Shown piece by piece: positions 7,114 through 11,299 of a stretch of DNA of 11,299 bases; positions within the stretch are counted from its first letter, which is position 1, and each line of letters opens with the position of its first letter. A model generated the notes under the pieces. That model had not been told where the DNA came from. It searched no databases and saw nothing but the letters and a program-made list of their open reading frames with translations. Source of the DNA: CALJTV01 sp034433775 (GTDB taxonomy: Bacteria > Chloroflexota > Dehalococcoidia > GIF9 > UBA5629); the NCBI GenBank assembly GCA_034433775.1, contig DAOUAI010000019.1, positions 1-11,299 on the forward strand, read 5' to 3'. A program made the translations under genes and the position numbers.

Positions 7114-8973
7114 TCAAGAGCCGGGAGCCGGCACTGCTTCTTTTTCCGGCTCAGATGGCAGCGGTTGTTTTAGCAGGTCTTCGAACTCCGCCTCCTCAAG
7201 TGTCTCTTTATTCAGAAGTTGTTCTGCCACCAGCTTCAGCCTGTCCTTGTTCTCAGTTAATATCTTCATGGCGGTCTGATAAGCGTCCGAAATCAGGCTG
7301 TGCACTTCTTCATCTATCAGCTCCGCCACCTTCTCACTGTAGTTCCGCTGCTCGTGGATTTCCCGCCCGAGGAAAATGAGTTCTTCGCGCTTGCCGAAAG
7401 TACGAGGACCCAGCTTCTGGCTCATGCCATATTCAGTGACCATCTTTCGCGCCAGATTGGTCGCCTGCTCCAGGTCATTCTGGGCACCGGTGGATATCTC
7501 GCCAAAGACGATTTCTTCCGCAGCGCGTCCAGCCAGACTCACCACCAGCCTGTCCTTGAACTGCGAATAAGTCCACAGGTGGCGGTCTTCAGTGGGCAGG
7601 AACCTCGTCCAGCCACCCATCATCCCCCGTGCCACAATGGATATTTTATGCACCGGGTCAGCATTGGGCAACATCTTCGCCGCCAGTGCGTGTCCGGTCT
7701 CGTGGTAAGCGATAAGCTCGCGCTCCTTGGGGCTCATTATTCGCCCCTTCTTCTCCGGACCGGCGATAACACGGTCTATAGAGTCCTCCAGTTCCTTAGC
7801 ACCTATTTCCTTGAGGTCTCGTCTCGCCGCCAGAATGGCTGCCTCATTGATTAAGTTAGCCAGGTCAGCCCCGCTGAAACCGGGCGTCTGTTTGGCGATC
7901 ACATCCAGGTCAGCATCCTTGCCCAGCGGCTTGCCCTTGGCATGGACCTTCAAAATAGCCTTCCTGCCATTCAAGTCCGGCTGGTCGATCACCACATGGC
8001 GGTCAAAACGCCCCGGGCGCAATAGTGCTGGGTCGAGAATATCAGGGCGGTTGGTCGCTGCGAGAACAATGACATTGGTGCTGCTATCAAAACCGTCCAT
8101 ATCCACCAGTATCTGGTTCAGCGTCTGCTCCCGCTCATCATGTCCGCCACCCAGACCGGCACCGCGGTGCCTGCCCACAGCATCGATCTCATCGATGAAC
8201 ACAATGCACGGCGCATTCCGCTTCGCTTGGTCGAAAAGGTCCCTGACCCTCGATGCCCCGACACCGACAAACATCTCCACGAACTCGCTGCCGCTTATGG
8301 AGAAGAATGGCACCCCTGCCTCACCCGCCACAGCCTTGGCTATCAGGGTCTTACCACATCCGGGTGGTCCGACCAGCAAAATACCTCTCGGAATGCGGGC
8401 ACCCAGCGCCAGGAACTTCTGCGGCGCCTTGAGGAATTCCACCACCTCCTGAAGCTCCGCCTTGGCTTCATCAACACCGGCGACATCCGCAAATGTCACC
8501 GACGGCTTGTTCCCCGAAGCCAGCCTGGCACGGCTCTTGGCAAAATTGAATGCCTGAGTATTAGCGCCCCGCGCTGAGCGCAAGAGGAAAAAGAGCAGGG
8601 CGCCGAAAAGCAGTAGCGGGACAAAACTGATGAGCACGCCACCCCAATCGAAGCCGCCTGATTTAACGCTCAGCTTCACACCTCCCTCACCCAGCGGCAC
8701 CCCCTCCTCCTTCAGTATGTCCATAAGCTCCTTGCTGCTGCCAACAAAGGACGCCTTCAGCTTCTTCTGACCTCCCTGCAGTCCGAGGAGTGTGTTCCCC
8801 TCTTGCTGGATGGTGTCAATCTGACCCGACTTCGCCTCATCAACGAAGGAATAGAAGTCCACCTCTTTCGGCTTCTGAGAGGTGGGCAGAAAGCTGAAAG
8901 CCAGAGCCAGAACGGCTATCAGCACCAGCAAATAGAACAGACTACCCTGCCACCATTTGGACTTCATTTCCAT
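7114..8973 (-). CDS. ftsH: ATP-dependent zinc metalloprotease FtsH
   Basis: Membrane-bound AAA+ protease that extracts and degrades misassembled membrane proteins and some regulators; it works as a hexamer. The 619-aa product has a first membrane helix (about 12-29), an external domain (30-110), a second helix (about 112-131), Walker A GPPGCGKT (202-209), the pore loop MFVGVG (234-239), Walker B FIDEID (259-264), the second region of homology RPDILDPALLRPGRFDR (309-325), and the zinc site HETGH (424-428) with Asp500 as probable third ligand. The usual HEAGH is HETGH here, a conservative change. Two starts are possible: ATG 8973 or ATG 8967, the latter better spaced from AGGCAGGA. An extended -10 promoter lies just upstream. 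It has no operon partner. Confidence 0.97.
   Translation of the reverse strand: MEMKSKWWQGSLFYLLVLIAVLALAFSFLPTSQKPKEVDFYSFVDEAKSGQIDTIQQEGNTLLGLQGGQKKLKASFVGSSKELMDILKEEGVPLGEGGVKLSVKSGGFDWGGVLISFVPLLLFGALLFFLLRSARGANTQAFNFAKSRARLASGNKPSVTFADVAGVDEAKAELQEVVEFLKAPQKFLALGARIPRGILLVGPPGCGKTLIAKAVAGEAGVPFFSISGSEFVEMFVGVGASRVRDLFDQAKRNAPCIVFIDEIDAVGRHRGAGLGGGHDEREQTLNQILVDMDGFDSSTNVIVLAATNRPDILDPALLRPGRFDRHVVIDQPDLNGRKAILKVHAKGKPLGKDADLDVIAKQTPGFSGADLANLINEAAILAARRDLKEIGAKELEDSIDRVIAGPEKKGRIMSPKERELIAYHETGHALAAKMLPNADPVHKISIVARGMMGGWTRFLPTEDRHLWTYSQFKDRLVVSLAGRAAEEIVFGEISTGAQNDLEQATNLARKMVTEYGMSQKLGPRTFGKREELIFLGREIHEQRNYSEKVAELIDEEVHSLISDAYQTAMKILTENKDRLKLVAEQLLNKETLEEAEFEDLLKQPLPSEPEKEAVPAPGS
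7118..7140 (+). terminator. Possible terminator of the rsmI-metG operon inside the ftsH 3' end
   Basis: GCCGG (7120-7124) and CCGGC (7128-7132) form a 5-bp GC-only stem with loop GAG, about 50 bases past the prenyl synthase stop. A T-rich run, TTCTTTTT, follows at 7138-7145. The hairpin lies within the last codons of ftsH on the opposite strand. The gap between the first stem and the T-run makes it imperfect. Confidence 0.25.
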
Positions 8974-8989
8974 CCTGCCTTACATCCCA

Positions 8990-8998
8990 ATTATATCA
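8990..8998 (-). promoter_or_regulatory. Extended -10 promoter of ftsH
   Basis: On the minus strand TGA is followed by a perfect TATAAT (8995-8990), an extended -10 element. Transcription should begin near 8983, leaving 9 to 15 nt of leader, which contains AGGCAGGA. No good -35 is visible at the expected distance. Confidence 0.5.
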
Positions 8999-9038
8999 AA
9001 AACACGAACAATAGAAAAAAGCTGACATAAAACCTCAA

Positions 9039-9087
9039 CGGCACCACCGCTTTATCTGGAAAGCCTGATAGATGCACGCTGGTGCCG
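9039..9087 (-). terminator. Structured 3' region after the endonuclease IV-like gene
   Basis: CGGCACCA (9039-9046) and TGGTGCCG (9080-9087) are perfect 8-base inverted repeats. Inside them is a second perfect pair, GCTTT (9049-9053) and AAAGC (9060-9064). On the minus strand this nested structure starts 11 bases after the stop codon and is followed by TTGAGGTTTT and, further on, by TTTTTT. This resembles an imperfect intrinsic terminator that would separate this gene from ftsH. Confidence 0.35.
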
Positions 9088-9098
9088 GAGGTACCACC

Positions 9099-9935
9099 CT
9101 ACGCTTTGCACATAGAGCGGTATGTCTCCTGCAAGAGTAAAGCATCTTCCTCCAGATTAGGGCTCTCGCTGACCACCAGCCCTCTCACACGAAAGTCGCA
9201 TAATGCCTTGATGAAGTCGACATAGTTGAAGTCAGAGTCCTTCAAATTGAGGTGCCGGCTTTCCCCCTTTGTGGAATAGGCGATGCCGGAGACATGGATA
9301 TGCATATCGTCCAGCGCTGCCCTGCCCAGTCTATTTTCTACCTGCTTTAAGATCGAGGCGAAGCCATCGTAAGAATTGAACTCGCCGGTGCGGGCATGCC
9401 AGTGGGCAAAATCGATGCACGGCGCCACCCCCTCTATCTCGGCACTGAGCCTCAACACCTCCTCCAGCGTGCCGAACTGCGTCCCTTTTCCCGTGACCTC
9501 CGGTCTGACCCATACCCTGTTCCCCTCCGCCCTCAACTGTTTCATAGTCCACTGCAACTGGCTCTTCACCTGCTCATAGACTCTTTCCGGTGGGTCATCG
9601 AGATAAAACGCCGCATGGAACACGATGCTCCTCGCCCCGCACAGGGCGGCGATGCGCGCCGTCTGCAGTATCCGCTCCTGACTCGCCCTGACCTTGTCCG
9701 GCTCTATGGCATTCAAATTTATAAAGTAAGGACCGTGTGCGCTGAGTGCCACACCCAGGCGCTTCGCCAATTCGCCCACAGCCAGTGCCATCTCCTTCCT
9801 CATCCTCACCCCCTGGACGAACTCCAGCTCCATGCACCCCAGCCCCAGCTCAGCCACCCGCTCGATGCCAGCCTCGGTAGACCTCGCCTTGGCGCTCAGC
9901 GGCACCCCTGCCGGTCCGAACAGTAGCTCTCCCAT
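9099..9935 (-). CDS. Endonuclease IV-like (AP endonuclease family 2) TIM-barrel protein
   Basis: The 278-aa product fits the xylose-isomerase-like TIM barrels and specifically endonuclease IV (Nfo), which cuts 5' to abasic sites with a three-metal centre. Likely metal ligands match E. coli Nfo in order: His67 (AHGPY), His107 (VFHAAFY), Glu146 (RPEVTGK), Asp175 and His178 (CIDFAHWH), His212 (MHIHVSG), His228 (GESRHL) and Glu257 (SESP). The Asp of the Nfo DxH pair appears replaced (Ser226). GKGTQFGTLEE (149-159) is also typical. The start at 9935 has a perfect GGAGGTGA site 7 nt upstream. An upstream in-frame ATG (10085) is rejected because its extra 50 residues read through a palindromic repeat. 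Abasic-site repair is likely; a sugar isomerase-like activity is the alternative. Confidence 0.85.
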   Translation of the reverse strand: MGELLFGPAGVPLSAKARSTEAGIERVAELGLGCMELEFVQGVRMRKEMALAVGELAKRLGVALSAHGPYFINLNAIEPDKVRASQERILQTARIAALCGARSIVFHAAFYLDDPPERVYEQVKSQLQWTMKQLRAEGNRVWVRPEVTGKGTQFGTLEEVLRLSAEIEGVAPCIDFAHWHARTGEFNSYDGFASILKQVENRLGRAALDDMHIHVSGIAYSTKGESRHLNLKDSDFNYVDFIKALCDFRVRGLVVSESPNLEEDALLLQETYRSMCKA

Positions 9936-9963
9936 CTTCTCACCTCCAGTGCTTTTCAAAGCC

Positions 9964-9969
9964 ATTATA
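9964..9969 (-). promoter_or_regulatory. Candidate -10 element for the endonuclease IV-like gene
   Basis: A perfect minus-strand TATAAT lies about 29 bases before the chosen start. It predicts transcription near 9957 and a leader of about 22 nt that carries the strong GGAGGTGA ribosome site. No convincing -35 is visible. Its place downstream of the rejected ATG 10085 supports the shorter protein. Confidence 0.4.
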
Positions 9970-10039
9970 CTTACAATGGGCACAAAATACCACGCCCTGT
10001 GCTTGTGCAAGGGGTGGTGGCACATGATGTCATTGTTTT

Positions 10040-10128
10040 CAGGACAGAAACGGCTGTTTCCCCTCACTCTAACTCTCTCCCGCAAGGGGAGAGAGGACTA
10101 AGGTGAGGGTATCATATCTGCAGGACAG
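10040..10128. repeat. 8-bp direct repeats CAGGACAG flanking the solo palindromic element
   Basis: CAGGACAG occurs at 10040-10047 and again at 10121-10128, on either side of the palindrome at 10061-10109. It could be a target-site duplication, but the repeats are not flush with the palindrome (13 and 11 bases away), so coincidence is quite possible. Confidence 0.35.
10061..10109. repeat. Solo copy of the palindromic (REP/MITE-like) repeat
   Basis: This is the most complete copy of the family seen at 3062-3280. Its outer arms are CCCTCACTCTAA (10061-10072) and CTAAGGTGAGGG (10098-10109). A perfect 9-bp inner stem (10073-10081 with 10087-10095) closes on a 5-base loop. It lies between the divergent endonuclease IV-like and YggU genes and codes for nothing credible. 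Confidence 0.85.
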
Positions 10129-10137
10129 TTGGCGGCA

Positions 10138-10146
10138 TGATAAAAT
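10138..10146 (+). promoter_or_regulatory. Extended -10 promoter of the YggU gene
   Basis: TGA followed by TAAAAT forms an extended -10-like element. Transcription would start near 10153, about 3 nt before the ATG, so the message could be leaderless. One base differs from consensus and no -35 is clear. Confidence 0.4.
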
Positions 10147-10155
10147 GAAGGCGTT

Positions 10156-10482
10156 ATGCCACCTTCCAAGCCGAGTAAAATTACCGTCCTTGTCCAGCCC
10201 AACGCCAGCGGCAACAGCCTTGTCGCTTGCAAAGACGGCGTGTGGCACATCAAAATCGCTGCCCCGCCTGTTGAGGGCAGGGCTAACCGTGAGCTCCTCC
10301 ACTTCCTCAGCGACCTCCTGGGCATAAGTCAGTCCCGATTGGGAATCGAAAAAGGCTTGACCAGCAGGTACAAGATAATCGCCGTCAGCGGTCTGACCAC
10401 GGAGCAGGCCATCAGGTTACTGCAAAGAAAGCTCGGTCAGGCACAGGACATGAGGGGGAGAGACCGCCGGGCACGGGGCTGA
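10156..10482 (+). CDS. YggU/DUF167 (UPF0235) family protein
   Basis: The 108-aa product belongs to the small DUF167 family, widespread in bacteria, archaea and eukaryotes and without an agreed biochemical role. The diagnostic features are present: VQPNASGN (13-20), an IAAPPVEGRAN segment (34-44) matching the family APPVxGxAN signature, and GLTSRYK (66-72) matching GxxSRxK. A Lys/Arg-rich tail follows. It has no signal or membrane segment, so it is probably cytoplasmic. The ATG start fits the family length. Only a weak AAGG lies upstream, and a -10-like element ends 9 bases before the start. The stop codon is 2 bases from the stop of the convergent TPR gene, so the two mRNAs must overlap unless they end inside coding sequence. 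Confidence 0.92.
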   Translation: MPPSKPSKITVLVQPNASGNSLVACKDGVWHIKIAAPPVEGRANRELLHFLSDLLGISQSRLGIEKGLTSRYKIIAVSGLTTEQAIRLLQRKLGQAQDMRGRDRRARG

Positions 10483-10484
10483 TG

Positions 10485-11299
10485 CTACATTATTGTTTTA
10501 AGGGAGAGCTTCGGCTTTAAGAACTTCTCCAGTGCCAGCGTACTGAGTTCCCGCTTCTCCAGCATGGGGTTAAGCTCCACGCCCTGTGTGCCGAAACTCC
10601 GCAGCACCGGCAATAACAGTAACAGCAGGCTGATAGCCGCCGGCACTATATATGTGCGCCAGTCCTGTCCGCAGTTGAACCACCCCAGCCTCCCCTCCTC
10701 GATAAATGGGGCTACCACGCACACCACCAGCGAGACCAGAAGGAGGACGCCAAGAGCGGACCGGAGTCTGCTTTCACCACTGAACCACCAGTCCCACCAT
10801 GAAATTCGCTCCCCGGCGCCCCTCAGTTTGCGCAACGCTGTTCGATATTCCTTCAAAGCCCTCTTTTCCTGCTTATTACGCGGCTTGCCCAGCAAGTCTA
10901 TGGCGCGCACCACTGCATCCCTGGCTTCATCATACCGTTTCAAGCGTGCCAGCGCCGCCCCTTTATTGAACCAGCAGAGGCTCGATGTTTCCTTCTGCAA
11001 AGCCAGCTCAAAGTTCTGCAGCGCCTCCTCATAGCGCCCGCAGGCAATCAGGATAACGCCTTTGAGGTTGAATGAGTAACCACTGCTCTGGTCAAGCCTT
11101 ATCGCCTCGTCCACAGCCCTCAGGGCATCGTCCGGGCGCCGCAGGTGGTAAAGCAACTCTGCCTTCGTCTGCCAGCTAAAAGCATAGCCTGGGTAAAGCT
11201 TTATTACCTTCCCCACCGCCTTAAGTGCTTCATCATAGCGCTCAAGTGCTGTTAAAACATCGGTCTTCGTCCACCAGCTAATAAAATCGTCTAAGGGGT
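10485..11299 (-). CDS. TPR-repeat membrane protein, 5' end beyond the window
   Basis: The frame stays open to the right edge of the window, so the gene is partial; 270 residues are visible. The in-frame GTG at 11216 lies inside a repeat and is not the start. About four tetratricopeptide repeats are seen, with consensus pieces such as RYDEALKAV, RRPDDALRAV, GRYEEALQNF and KRYDEARDAV. A basic linker and a WWDWW patch follow, then two membrane helices (SALGVLLLVSLVVCVVAPF and a second near YIVPAAISLLLLLLPVL), then a short charged tail. TPRs bind partner proteins; here they would be held at the membrane, and the partner is unknown. More repeats probably lie upstream. Converges on the YggU gene. 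Confidence 0.85.
   Translation of the reverse strand, partial: PLDDFISWWTKTDVLTALERYDEALKAVGKVIKLYPGYAFSWQTKAELLYHLRRPDDALRAVDEAIRLDQSSGYSFNLKGVILIACGRYEEALQNFELALQKETSSLCWFNKGAALARLKRYDEARDAVVRAIDLLGKPRNKQEKRALKEYRTALRKLRGAGERISWWDWWFSGESRLRSALGVLLLVSLVVCVVAPFIEEGRLGWFNCGQDWRTYIVPAAISLLLLLLPVLRSFGTQGVELNPMLEKRELSTLALEKFLKPKLSLKTIM

Noticed and set aside
7727..8452. A 241-aa plus-strand frame opposite ftsH
   Set aside because: It is an antisense shadow of the conserved AAA+ domain; the composition is Ser/Pro/Arg-rich and there is no recognisable motif.
9936..10085. A 50-residue N-terminal extension of the endonuclease IV-like protein from ATG 10085
   Set aside because: It reads through the palindromic repeat, shows no family similarity, and the ATG at 9935 has a perfect ribosome site and a -10 element just upstream.
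10485..11216. GTG at 11216 as the start of the TPR protein
   Set aside because: The frame is open to the window edge and encodes another TPR segment (RYDEALKA) just upstream, so the gene is truncated by the window.

Overview
The window is about 11.3 kb of ordinary bacterial chromosome with moderate GC. It most resembles the Dehalococcoidia (Chloroflexota). This placement rests on protein character and on the gene order rsmI - small CxxC protein - metG - polyprenyl synthase, then ftsH convergent and an AP-endonuclease-like gene behind it. It is an inference, not the result of a search. I see no phage, CRISPR array, rRNA, tRNA or transposase gene.

Layout, left to right. A perfect 18-bp hairpin (41-80) lies just past the 3' end of a large minus-strand gene (98-1903). 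That gene encodes an alpha/beta-hydrolase anchored in the membrane and joined to a C-terminal domain of about eight membrane helices. A 430-base AT-richer intergenic region carries divergent promoters and a long leader for a plus-strand lipoprotein (2335-2979) with a PsbP/Mog1-like domain. About 380 bases follow with no gene; they are filled by a cluster of short palindromic repeats (3062-3280). A plus-strand run follows: rsmI (3360-4187), a 69-aa CxxC protein (4184-4393), metG (4436-6109) and a trans-polyprenyl diphosphate synthase (6106-7068). Two of its junctions are ATGA overlaps, so these genes are probably co-transcribed and translationally coupled. On the minus strand are ftsH (7114-8973) and an endonuclease IV-like TIM-barrel protein (9099-9935), separated by a structured, terminator-like stretch. 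Upstream of the latter is a solo copy of the palindromic repeat (10061-10109). Then comes a plus-strand YggU/DUF167 gene (10156-10482), whose stop lies 2 bases from the stop of a convergent, 5'-truncated TPR membrane protein (10485-11299).

The genes are mainly housekeeping: 16S rRNA methylation, tRNA charging and isoprenoid chain synthesis in one operon, membrane protein quality control (FtsH), and probable abasic-site repair. The less familiar items are the hydrolase/membrane fusion, the PsbP-like lipoprotein, the CxxC protein and the TPR membrane protein. Several promoters have extended -10 elements (TGnTATAAT-like). Two genes (rsmI, the YggU gene) appear to start within about 10 nt of the predicted transcription start, which suggests leaderless or near-leaderless mRNAs. 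I found no clearly new multi-gene system. The best leads are the hydrolase fusion, the repeat family and the short-leader promoters.
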